A stretch of DNA of 64,000 nucleotides from Trichomonas vaginalis G3 (Eukaryota; Parabasalia; Trichomonadida; Trichomonadidae): NCBI RefSeq assembly GCF_026262505.1, contig NC_067208.1, forward strand, positions 14,827,962 to 14,891,961, given 5' to 3'. This document shows positions 41,313 to 51,817 of the stretch, in pieces. The translations under genes and the position numbers were made by a program. The stretch's first letter is position 1, and every line of letters starts with the position of its first letter. The notes under the pieces were generated by a model. It saw only the letters and a program-made list of their open reading frames with translations, made no database searches and was not told where the DNA came from.

Positions 41313-43931
41313 CTAATAAGATAATCCGTTTGGCAATGATTCAGAACATCTGTAACTCATCAATTTCAGATAAAATACTCTTAATTTTGGCCAAACCATC
41401 TTCTTCTCAATTTGAAGCACTTGGACGTATTCTTGTGCGAAATCTTCAGGACAACCAAACTCTGCAAAGAACTTGTTGAGTACTTCTTTAAATAACTCAG
41501 GATTGATCTTTAAGAACAAGTCATGAGTCTTAAAAACAAACTCCTGCAAGAAAACTTCGAATTCTTGCTTATTTGGATCAAATTTCGATCCGAAAATGAA
41601 GGAAAACGTGAATGGAGTCATCTCAGTAATTATCCAATCAGATTTCTTTGGATCCTTAACAGATAAATTCAGGATTGAGAGACAAGACTGAAGAATTTGC
41701 TTGGTATTATATGATTTGATGAATAAAAACTTAAAAATACCAATTAAAGCCAAAAATTCTTCATCTGTAATCTGATTGAATTGAACAAGAAAACCATTTA
41801 TCTGATTAACTGTTGTATACAAATTTGAATACATTTCCTTTGAAAAAATAAACTTCTGAAAATTACCCATTAGTTCTGAAAATTTCTGAACAAAAATTTC
41901 TGTAAAGTTTCTGACCCAATTTATATCACTGATGCCTCCTGCGTATGCATCGGTGACATTTAGGAGCTGCTGATTTATCTTCAGGTAGCACCTTGCACAG
42001 AAGATGCTTTCAGAGAGAAATTGCGAGATATCTTTCGTTTCAAGAATATTTTTGAAAATTTCAAAGGAATTAACACCAAGAATCGGCAAGCACTCAACAT
42101 ACCTCTTGTAAACAGTAATATTATCTTCGTATATTTGCATTTGACGCAATATAAAATCCATTATAAACTGTTCTTTGTATGGAAACGTTCCTGGCTGCAA
42201 ACAGCTGATGAAATATGCTTGTAACAGTGAGTATTCGACATTATTCTCTTCGGTTTTCGTTGATTCGAAGTGGTTCACGATTTCTTCGATTAAATTTTGG
42301 TAAATTTCATTGTCAAACTTCGTTATGAGGAACGAAACAGATCTGAGTACTTCAGGAGTGCTAAAATACAGAATCATATTCTTTAAATCATCTTCTGCCA
42401 GGTTTAATTGACCAGATTTCGTTGCTCTTGACTTAGAAAGCTGGAAGAGTAGGCCAAGGAGCTTCTGCTTCATGTCACTGTCCTGTTCGAGTACTAATAA
42501 ATTCATTAATGTTTGGAATATTCTTGTAGATCTGTCATTTTCCATGAAAAATGATTCGCAGTGTTGTATGAATGTATCCATGAGCTTAAAGAATGTATAT
42601 ATCAAAGGAAAACTGTCTTTTTCCTTTAAACTCTGAATTCCCTGTAAAAATTCAATTATAGAGTAAAAAATCGTGTCAATCAACTTCATAAAGTCTTCAA
42701 TACATATTCTAAGTGATATTTGGTCGGTCAAAATTGACAAAAGGGCAGATAATTTCGGAATACTTTCTAAAAGCTGTCCGTCTTCGAAAAAGAAAGCGGT
42801 ACACTCTTGCATAGTATCATTTGCATTTTCTCTGAAGCAATTTGTGATAGACCTTAGAAAATTGGAATATAATGTCGACATAAGCGGAAAAGGATTATTT
42901 TCGATGTAAACAACAAGCCTTCCAGCAAGGTGTTGGAAAAATATGCCGCAGTACTGGGAACGATCGTATATTGAGTTATTAATATAAGATAAAACTTCTT
43001 GAGAGACTTCGTTCAAAGGAATATCAAGGAATGCAAGTGATTGTTCAATTAGAGCGAATGTCTGCTCTTCGTTTAGGTCTACAAGTCGACCACAAGAATT
43101 TAGTAAATGAGCTGCAGAAATTAAGATATCTTCGGTCGGTTTATTGTCGAGAATGGAGGCAAGGACATCAGGGATAGCAAATGAATTGAAAATATCATTT
43201 CTATATTGGTTTATCGGTGATTCTATCAAAGATGTTAAAACTGAAATGTAAGGAGGACAAAGTTCCGCGTTTTGTATGGCATTACCGAATGCGCCAACGA
43301 TGTCATTGTTTGTTACCCAATCAGGAGAGACTGCAAACGATAAATAGGATAATGCAAAAAAGGAATCAACATTTTCTGCAACTAACCCTTCGTAAATAAT
43401 CTGTAAGATCTTGTTTAAGTCGTTTTCAACTAAATATTTCTTTAAATTATTGGTGATCTGAAAATTCAATGGATCTAAGAGGGAAATGATATTTGTAAAT
43501 TCTCGCATGATCTTAAATTTAAGTTCTCTTGGTTCCAATGTTTGAATTAAATCAATAAAATCGGGTTTATACTCTGGATATAATCTGTAGCACATTTGAG
43601 CTTGAAGCGTGGCAGATTTGTTTTTTGATTCATTGTCGAATGTATTCCATCGTTGAACGCATGTTCCAAATGCAAGGTTGTATAATTCCAATAATTGATC
43701 TTGATTTAATTCAGCAAAACTTGTTCTAATATGACAAGTAACTATTGATAAAATAGTTGATATCTCTGCATCGCTTGATAATGAATTAAAGTTACTAACA
43801 CAAGAGAAAATGTAATCTGTGTTTAAGAGAATCTTATTTTGGAAGTCTATGTATTCTTGGGAAGCCTTGTTTTCATTGAGAGAGATAACACGCTTTAATT
43901 CATTTAGGATTTCATTAAAATCATTTTCCAT
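41313..43931 (-). CDS. Karyopherin-like protein, possibly exportin-T type
   Basis: An 872-residue protein; ATG at 43929-43931. It is composed of paired amphipathic helices throughout. An N-terminal segment (LQAQMCYRLYPEYKPDFIDL) recalls the 'YP-x-W-x-x-F' helix of the exportin-1/importin-beta-like domain. The size (~100 kDa) and acidic character fit importin-beta superfamily members, which carry cargo through nuclear pores with Ran-GTP. Exportin-T (tRNA export) is the closest guess. No other domain. It is separated from the next helical protein gene by 400 bp and is transcribed the same way. Confidence 0.5.
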   Translation of the reverse strand: MENDFNEILNELKRVISLNENKASQEYIDFQNKILLNTDYIFSCVSNFNSLSSDAEISTILSIVTCHIRTSFAELNQDQLLELYNLAFGTCVQRWNTFDNESKNKSATLQAQMCYRLYPEYKPDFIDLIQTLEPRELKFKIMREFTNIISLLDPLNFQITNNLKKYLVENDLNKILQIIYEGLVAENVDSFFALSYLSFAVSPDWVTNNDIVGAFGNAIQNAELCPPYISVLTSLIESPINQYRNDIFNSFAIPDVLASILDNKPTEDILISAAHLLNSCGRLVDLNEEQTFALIEQSLAFLDIPLNEVSQEVLSYINNSIYDRSQYCGIFFQHLAGRLVVYIENNPFPLMSTLYSNFLRSITNCFRENANDTMQECTAFFFEDGQLLESIPKLSALLSILTDQISLRICIEDFMKLIDTIFYSIIEFLQGIQSLKEKDSFPLIYTFFKLMDTFIQHCESFFMENDRSTRIFQTLMNLLVLEQDSDMKQKLLGLLFQLSKSRATKSGQLNLAEDDLKNMILYFSTPEVLRSVSFLITKFDNEIYQNLIEEIVNHFESTKTEENNVEYSLLQAYFISCLQPGTFPYKEQFIMDFILRQMQIYEDNITVYKRYVECLPILGVNSFEIFKNILETKDISQFLSESIFCARCYLKINQQLLNVTDAYAGGISDINWVRNFTEIFVQKFSELMGNFQKFIFSKEMYSNLYTTVNQINGFLVQFNQITDEEFLALIGIFKFLFIKSYNTKQILQSCLSILNLSVKDPKKSDWIITEMTPFTFSFIFGSKFDPNKQEFEVFLQEFVFKTHDLFLKINPELFKEVLNKFFAEFGCPEDFAQEYVQVLQIEKKMVWPKLRVFYLKLMSYRCSESLPNGLSY

Positions 43932-44696
43932 ATAAAATATTTGTCAAAAAAAAATCATTCTAACTTTTAGGGTTTATTTGCACCAATCCTTATATTCTTG
44001 CAACAAATTGGCATTTACAAACTTGGAAAGAAGATTTCTGCTTGAAGTAATTCCAATTCTTCTTTACCAATTTAATATTTTATATGAGCATACTTTATCA
44101 AATCATAATATTATATCAGAACTGTTAAAATAAAAAATTGTGTTTAATGTGAAGGTTGACTGCATCAATTCAGATAATTGATCAATATATATCTTGTTAT
44201 ACGCTTTTCTTTTCTTGAGAGTGACCAAAAATTAATACATACATATTTAGTGGGTACAAAACTTAAAGATGCAGCTATTCTTACAATACCAAAAATCATA
44301 TTTTGAAAACTACATTGATATTTAAGCAAAATTTTATAAAGCAAATACATTACATTGGAGTTCGTGAGATTATTTATTTCAGTCTCAAAGTTTATACAAA
44401 GTATTGACTTTATAAAAAATTATTATCAAAGGCTGTGATAGCATCGAAGGATATAAGCAAGAAAGAAAGCCAACAATAGATGAGACAACACGAAGTCTAG
44501 ATCTAACAACAGACAATAATATTGGAATCTTAGAAATTAAGGATTAGAAAGCATTTAATCAAGGGGATCATCAAAAAATAACCTATGTTGCACTAAAGAT
44601 AATACTGTATAATCTTTGGTGCTCAAAAATCAACAAGTTGGCAAAAATGTCAAATGACGTTCTTATTGAAAGGAATATTGAATTTTGATTGTCAGT
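43932..44696. other. Intergenic
   Basis: AT-rich spacer between divergent genes. A 38-codon coding-like relic at 44435-44548 is listed under rejected items. Confidence 0.4.
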
Positions 44697-45506
44697 ATGA
44701 CTAACAAATTTGAAAGAAATTTTATTTCATTAATGTTTTTGTTTGTTGCCCTCTCAGAGGCCCGAAGTCGTCATCATTCATATCCAAAACCTCGTCCATA
44801 CCAACCATACAAACCACACAATAAGCTACGCTGCCAAATAAAACCAACAGGCAACGCCTATTGGTCTCCAGACCTTATAAAAAGAAATTATTCGGATTAC
44901 ACTTATAAACCATTGCAAGTTCATATCATGAAACCTGCGATTTATTTATATCCAACAAAGGAGATGGATCTTACAGTTGGTGTCAGCATGGAAAGGGAGA
45001 ACTTTACAACAGTTGTTCCAGAGTTTACAGCGGGCACATACTGGAATGTAACAGCTAAACCAAACGGCGATCTCATCCACAACAACAAAGTTATTCCATA
45101 CTTATATTGGGAAGGTGATATCTCTATGAGAATGAAATTTGATAAGGGCTTCTTTGTCAAGAAAGGCGAAGGCCGTGAATTTCTTGAGAAGATACTCACT
45201 CAATTCAAGCTCAACGATCGCGAGAAGTTTGACTTTATCACATACTGGCTCCCAACATTTAACAAACTTGGCAACGTATTCTGCTCATTCCAGCTCGCAA
45301 ACTATTGCCACCATGTTCCTCTCACTTGCAGCGCAAAGCCAGATTCAGTCATCCGCGTTTACATTGCAATTCGCAAGGCACGTAAATCTGACTTGAATAA
45401 ACCAGTCCAGGCAATACCAAATATTAAGCGTACCGGCTTCACAATTGTTGAATGGGGTGGTTCAATTATCCGTTCAAGACATCAAAGATTATCTCGTGCC
45501 CAATAA
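44697..45506 (+). CDS. Secreted protein with bacterial-type YLYP domain
   Basis: A 269-residue protein from ATG 44697. The N-terminus is a signal peptide (NFISLMFLFVALSEA), followed by a Pro/Tyr/His-rich stretch (YPKPRPYQPYKPHNK). The globular domain begins KPAIYLYPTKE and includes TVVPEFTAGTYWNVTAKPNG and IPYLYWEG. This pattern (K-P-x-I-Y-L-Y-P ... W-x-V-x-A-x-P-x-G ... Y-L-x-W-E-G) is common in uncharacterised bacterial proteins, so lateral acquisition is plausible. Several Asn-x-Ser/Thr sites and four Cys suit a secreted or lysosomal protein. The coding GC is higher than that of its neighbours. Function unknown. Confidence 0.7.
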   Translation: MTNKFERNFISLMFLFVALSEARSRHHSYPKPRPYQPYKPHNKLRCQIKPTGNAYWSPDLIKRNYSDYTYKPLQVHIMKPAIYLYPTKEMDLTVGVSMERENFTTVVPEFTAGTYWNVTAKPNGDLIHNNKVIPYLYWEGDISMRMKFDKGFFVKKGEGREFLEKILTQFKLNDREKFDFITYWLPTFNKLGNVFCSFQLANYCHHVPLTCSAKPDSVIRVYIAIRKARKSDLNKPVQAIPNIKRTGFTIVEWGGSIIRSRHQRLSRAQ

Positions 45507-45890
45507 TTGCTTTTTAGCGAATAAATATTCTGGGTTATCATTTTTAATTTATTATATAAACGGATATGAAATATGTGAATCTTGAAATAATTTATATGAT
45601 CAATTTTAAAAATTCTTATTTTGGCAATGATCATTAGTAATGATCACATAAATATTAAATTGTAAATGCAAATATGGTTATAAAACTGCAAATTAATAAC
45701 ACATAATGCTCCATTCACATGAATTTTATTGATTCAAAAAAATTTTTTTATATTGTCAGGGATAGATTTGTTTTCATTAAGTGTAAGCATACTCATTATA
45801 TATATTAGTCCATAAGCATTTATATTATTTAATTTTTTGTTGATATGAAAAACATATAGTAAATTAAAAAGGAAAGAGATTTATGTTTAA
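45507..45890. other. Intergenic, tail-to-tail
   Basis: 3' spacer between convergent genes with an inverted repeat TAATGATCA-cataa / GATCATTAGTAATGATC at about 45626-45645. No gene. Confidence 0.4.
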
Positions 45891-48411
45891 TTACACCAGA
45901 GTCATCATAGTATCATGAATTTCAGATTGCTTTTCTTTCTTTCTTACCAAGCATACAACAACAATTACAATTATTATGACAACTAAACCTCCAGCAGCAG
46001 AAGCTGAGGCAATTATTATTGTTTTCTTCTTTTGGTCATCCGGATTTGGCTTTGTTGATGGCGTTTGTCTAGATGGTTCTGGTGATGGAGTATTTGGAGA
46101 AGGAGGAACTGGTTCTGATGTTGGCGTTTCAGTGATTGTAGGGGAAGGTGTTGGAATTGGCGTTGGATATGGATAAGGAGTTGGTGGTGCATTTTCTACT
46201 TTATCGACAATTAAATCAACATTTCCTTCTAATGCGAAAGACTGAGCCTTTGCCAAAGAAAGAGGATGATCTGTTCTTAAATCACTGATTGTATCCCAAT
46301 ACATTGTTCCTGCAGATCTTTGTTGTCTCATGTATTTGGCTCTGAAGTAAACAGAGTTGTAGCTGTTGAAATAGTAATCATAGCCTTCTTTGTTTGTTGT
46401 CCATGTATCTCTTGTGAAGTTCTCATTCCATAAATTCTTGAACAATTCTTCATCAGGCATGGAATTGTTATGCTTTTTATCAATGAATGCATAAGATGTT
46501 GTTGTACTGTAACTCAAAACAATCTTCACTCGTGGATATCCAGAGTTTAACACATTGTTATAAATCTTGATATATTCGTCATCTTTCCACACATCAATCA
46601 AATTAGGGCCGTAGCATTGGAATAATACATAATCTAAGTATTGCATGTACTCTTTAGGTAGATCTTTGATGTATGCGTGTGGAGTGAATGAAACTAATTT
46701 AGATGAATTGACTTTCTGGCGAAGTAATTTAAGGAATTCGCCATAAACTGTCCACTCTGCTTTAGAGTATGGATATTCAAAGTCGACATCAGTTCCATCC
46801 CAAATATCTCCTTCGTTGATAACACTAGCAACATTTGTTGCAAGTTTCTCTCTTAATTGAACGTTTGCAAGAGTCTTTAACCAATCATTGTGAGCTTGCC
46901 ATGATAACATTATCTTGTAACCTCTTCTTCCTGTATAAGGTTTGAGTAATGTATTATGGAATTCCTTCCAGTTATATGTGTTGTAGCCAAGATCATATTT
47001 CTTGTCAAATTTATAATCGCAATCAATATTCAACATAAATAATCTTGGAATCCACTTGTTATAATCTGGGAATGACATTCCATTTCTCATATAGTCATTG
47101 ATCCATGATGAATTCAACGCCATTAAGACGGTTCCGATCTCATCGAAATAACCATGGAAGTTTTCACCAATGATTGTCTGAACATCCGTCATTCCTGAAA
47201 AGTCGGTTAATGATGAAGAGGCTGCTCCTGATGGACCACTTTTCAACGATAAACATAACTTGATGAAGCATAGAGTCAGCAGTTGAATTAATAGCAAAAG
47301 CGAAGAAAGTCCACTTCTTTTCTTGCAACTTGTTCTTGACAGTAAAATTATTACCGTTTATGTGAAGTGTAAATGATTTTTTGGTTGAATCTCCAAGTTT
47401 AACAATGATTCCCTTTGCATCACTTAAATATTTCTTGACAATTACGGAGTCTTGAATCCATTCTTCGATATATAACCAAGCTCCAAAGGTAAATGTGCCT
47501 TTTTCGATTGGATATACACCACAGTCCATTTGAGCTCCTTGTCCTTTGAAATGGACGAGCCCATTTCTTCCATCATAATCTTTGACATATTCTGCATTCG
47601 TGAAATTAGCATTATTTTCACGGAAATCAATCCATGCATTACCATTTGCATCTGTTTTACCAGAGATAATCAACAAATGGTTTGTCAATTGCATCTTCTT
47701 TTCGTCAAGATTTGCCCAGCCAAACCTACGGTAGTTAATATATGAAATTGATAACAAATACTGGAAATCTGCATTATCAGTTACAACCTCGCGACTGACG
47801 CCTGAAATTGACATTGTTCCATGGTTTTTGCCAGTGTAATCGACAATATTTTCGCATGTGAATTGATCAAACTTGTAGTAGCCAAGTAGATCATTCCATT
47901 GATGTGTGAGGTCTGTCAATGTATTCTGCCAGAAATTATCATAATCACCGGAGAGTGTGTTTTTATAGATTCTAAGTTCATCAATACGTCCTGTATAGTT
48001 CAATCCAACGTACAATGGCTCATCATCTGCGACTAGACTTTCAACTTGGCTTTCGTTATAAATTAAGTTATTGTTAACCAAGAATTTAATTTGGCCATCA
48101 CCATTCATGATTGTAAGATGAGTCCAATTATTAACGCTTAAGTTTGCTGATGTGATATTTATGATTCGCTGATTAAATTGGAAACACAATTGATTTTCAG
48201 CACCAAGCATAAATCTAAAAGAATTACCCTTTTCAATTATGTGGGTTCCTGACTCCCATTGTGATGGGCAAAGCCAAAATTGAAACGTAAACTTTTCAAT
48301 GTTGTCTAGTTCTTTGAATCTTCCTAGAGAAAGTACCCCACTACCATTAAAACTAAGCGCATAGTTTACAGGCATTGCGGAAAGAACATTATGAAAGAAG
48401 AATGCGAACAT
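45891..48411 (-). CDS. Membrane-anchored LamG-LamG-GH18 (chitinase-like) protein, one frame change
   Basis: Two overlapping frames encode one architecture. The first starts at ATG 48409-48411 with a signal peptide (MFAFFFHNVLSA), then a LamG domain (FQFWLCPSQW...YVGLNYTGRIDELRIYKN) and most of a second (FGAWLYIEEWIQDSVIVKKY). The second frame opens with the missing end of that LamG domain (ENFHGYFDEIGTVLMALNSS). It continues as a GH18 barrel with the catalytic signature WDGTDVDFEYP, then a Pro/Thr stalk, a transmembrane helix (GGLVVIIIVIVVVCLV) and a short KKEK tail. The frame shift lies near 47240, by a GAAAAG run. The second frame has no ATG at its beginning. GH18 enzymes cleave chitin or GlcNAc polymers; the Asp/Glu motif is intact. 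The shift may be a sequencing error or a real lesion. Confidence 0.8.
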
Positions 48412-48721
48412 TATTAAATTTGACAATTGTAATATACAGATTATTTAAATTTAAATAAAAAATTCATTAATCCAGAGCAAATCGTGCCGCGTGTGTACGA
48501 AATGCTGTGATGATGTTGTGATTCAATACTACATTCAATATTTTGTGTATTAGCCTTATTTATAAAATGACATAATTAAAATTCATAATTTTAAGGTAAT
48601 TGACATCAATTAAATTATACAACAAAAATACAAACAAAGTTTCCCGATTACATTTGTTATTTCGAAATTTCGATTACAATTTCAGCATTTTCAGGATTTT
48701 TTTAACATAAAATATTTTACA
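48412..48721. promoter_or_regulatory. Divergent promoter region
   Basis: A 310-bp spacer separates the divergent starts of the LamG-GH18 gene (minus) and the C19 hydrolase gene (plus, ATG 48722). On the minus strand, TCAAATTT lies about 10 nt before the ATG and resembles a trichomonad initiator. On the plus side, TTTCAGCATTTTCAGG lies about 40 nt before the ATG. Confidence 0.35.
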
Positions 48722-48763
48722 ATGCAAAATCGTCCACAGATTTCTAAATTAAACCAAAAATAC

Positions 48764-51150
48764 GGGAGAATGTCTATTTCGAAAAAAATAATCGTCTTTC
48801 GGTCTATTTCGAAAATAATCGTCCCGATCACGACGATAGAGGGCGAAATTATTAAAGATTGCATTTTGAAGTGAATGAATATATGCATAGATCATAACTC
48901 GTCTAGGCCGAGGTAAATATATAGTAAAGAAAGTGTTCAAGTTCTTATATAAAATCATAATTTCATTATATATGATATGTATTGATGATTGTTTGGAAAC
49001 TTACTAAACATATTCTATATATCATAATTTTATATTGAAAAATCCTATAAAATGACAATTTGTGAGTTTTCATTATATTAATCATGGTAAAGAAGTTTTT
49101 ATGGGATTATGACCCTGTAATCTCTCTATTATTCTGATAAATAAGTATGCTGAAGTGAATATATGAAAAATAAAGCACAAAATAATAATAAAAATAAATT
49201 TTTAGTCATAATAAGTAAGAAAGTAATAGCACTATATTTGTTTATCGTAGCAGTGATCTGGATCACTAGTATTAGAACGATTTTAACAAAAAAAGAATGT
49301 AAAATTTCTGAAAATCGAATTTTTTAAAGTAGTTGCCTGGCGAAATATATCTGTAGTGTAATGCGAGCATAAAGGAAGCTGATAATGAGAATATTTTAAA
49401 AAGATATTTTGAATCTGTAAAAAACTTTGAAATTCATTTATTGATTGTACATTTGAGTTATACGTTGTTTGTTTATTCGAAATTTATAAAAGATTTCATT
49501 TTCGTTAATTTATGAATCAAAATATTGTAATAATGGAGAATTTCGTTTGAATTTCGTATTGAATGTAGATTGCAATTGTAATGTTGATAAAATGATGTAT
49601 AATTTGCTTAATTTGAGAGAGTTTGTAATAATAATCGAGAAATATGAATTTTGAATGATTAAATAGAGACGAGTTCATCAAGGTAATCTGTTTCGAATCA
49701 GTATTTGATGTTCCCGTTCTCAACTTTAGCTGTTAATGAATACGTTAGCAGCATTCAACCATATTCATTCACTATAAATGAAAAGAAAAAGTAGTAATTG
49801 ATGATATATGAAAGAGTTACATTGATCATTCTTGCTAATTCCTCATTATTTTTAAAATATTGACATTATTTTATATTTTCACTTAAAAATAAGTAAATTC
49901 ATTACAACTTAACGTAAAAATAACTATTGAAATAGTAAAAACGTGATTTAATGATGTGAAATTTCCAAATTTTTTTCAAAAAATAAAAAATAAATTCAAA
50001 AATTGTTAAAAAATCTATGAAAATCATAAATCTAAAATTATTTTGGAATTTTTGAGTAAGTAGATCAAGTTTAATATTTGTATATAATGTTATTTCTGCG
50101 AAAATTTATGATTTTTCTCAAAAATTTGTAATCAATTTTGATAGATATTACCTTTTAAGATAAACCACTTATATATCATAGCAAGTGACTAATTTTAAAG
50201 ATAAATTCTCATATATATCTCTTATAAAATCAACAGCTTTATTCAAATTTTAAATTCTTGACAATTTTAGATGAATGATTGGCCAAAATTGTTAATTTAT
50301 AACGTAACGCAATCATTACTGGTGAAGCATTCTGTCTAATAATCGATTTATTGATATTTCTTTGAAATATGAGACAAAAAACTGTTTTTTCACAAATTGT
50401 GCATATACACACTCATAAACATTACTATTTAAATGATATACCACAGCTATTTACCTAATATCTTAATCAATTTATGCAATTGTGATTTAACTCGATTTAT
50501 ATCGAATTTTAATCATTGAATAGATTTAGATTTCCTTAATACGATTCAGATCATCCATTATATTAATGATATGCTAAATATTTCATAATAATAAAAAAAA
50601 TTAAGAGAATTATCACATTTTATTATTGTGAATCATCACCTTAAACTATGTATTTATTAAAGGCCTCGTTGCAAACACAAATAATAATTGATAATATTTT
50701 TTATATTAAATACAATATATTTGGGATAAACAACAGCGTTATTGTTATATTCTCGTATATGTTAGCACAAATAATATATTGTGATCTTATATACACAATA
50801 TTTTTTTTAGAATTAAATAAGCATAATACTTTTTATGTATTAACATAATAGCACAGTGACAAAACGTTAGTATTAGTATTAGGCTATCTGATTATATGTG
50901 AAAATAGTGAGAAATATCATAATTTGTCTTGCAATCTTCTAATTAATCTCATAAAAAAGCATAACATAGTATTTTTATTATATAAATAGATTGCAAATAG
51001 TATGCTTTAGTAGCGCCTAATAAGCCAAGGATCTAAAATAACTCTATGGTGGAGAATTATGCATTTTAATGTCTATCGTCGTGATCGGAACGATTATTTT
51101 CGAAATAGACCGAAAGACAATTATTTTTTTCGAAATAGACATTCTCTCCC
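48764..51150. mobile_element. MULE-like non-autonomous DNA transposon, 2.39 kb
   Basis: Terminal inverted repeats of 76-78 bp (48764-48839 and 51073-51150) begin GGGAGAATGTCTATTTCG and match at all but a few positions. Each contains two copies of GTCTATTTCGAAAA-ATAATCGT, which look like paired transposase sites. The flanking direct repeat is AAAAATAC (48756-48763 and 51151-51158), 8 bp or 9 bp if one ambiguous C is included, as made by Mutator-like or hAT-like transposases. The long TIR favours a MULE. The 2.2-kb interior is AT-rich and has no coding frame over 66 codons. The insertion lies 14 codons into a deubiquitinase gene. Confidence 0.88.
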
Positions 51151-51179
51151 AAAAATACCAAGAAATTGAAATTGTTGTA

Positions 51180-51817
51180 AACAGAAATTCATCAAAAGTG
51201 ACATCTCAGAAAAGCTAAAATATTGAATTTTTGGAACTTTTGATAGAGCACGTTTTTAAATATTAATTACAGTAAATGTATATTTGTAAAGATTCTTTTT
51301 ATTAAAAAATAAAATTTTGAAGAAGAACACAAAATCTTCTGAAAAATAATATCACATAAACTCATATTATTTTCTAATATATAACTATTTTATATAAAAA
51401 TCAAATTCAATGATCTTAAAAGCGAAGGATAAACCTCAAAATTTACGAATATAATGAGTGGGAATATAATGCTTATCTATCATAAAACCATATGAAATAT
51501 CAATTTTTGCTTTACGCCTATTCCCACTCATTATATTCGTAAATTTTGAGGTTTATCCTTCGCTTTTAAGATCATTGAATTTGATTTTTATATAAAATAG
51601 TTATATATTAGAAAATAATATGAGTTTATGTGATATTATTTTTCAGAAGATTTCATTCTATATGCCTATGAAAAGTACTCTCAAAACTAACTTTTTCTTA
51701 ATTATAATTAAATCTAGAATATTGTATTATGCTTAGTATTATTTCATTTTTCTCATTCAATTTAGAATTTACAAATGTCAAAAAATTGAGAGCTGTCACT
51801 TTTGATGAATTTCTGTT
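51180..51817. mobile_element. Mariner-type MITE, copy 2 (shorter)
   Basis: A 638-bp relative of the element at 10898-12136 in opposite orientation, with the same 24-bp inverted ends (AACAGAAATTCATCAAAA...) and a TA duplication (51178-51179 and 51818-51819). The interior is also palindromic but the arms are much shorter (about 51330-51500 against 51520-51655), as after an internal deletion of the long foldback. It has no transposase. It lies 20 bp beyond the MULE-like element, inside the same host gene. Confidence 0.93.

Noticed and set aside
44435-44548. A coding-like relic (EGYKQERKPTIDETTRSL...)
   Set aside because: Only ~38 codons with no start and no homology I can name; too weak to list as a gene.
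45891-47297. Treating the GH18 frame as a separate gene with signal peptide LLIQLLTLCF...
   Set aside because: That start is not ATG, and the hydrophobic stretch is the wrong-frame reading of the LamG domain; the LamG end continues in this frame, favouring one gene.
50648-50848. A 66-codon hydrophobic frame inside the MULE-like element
   Set aside because: Composition matches AT-rich noncoding DNA and no transposase or other motif is visible.
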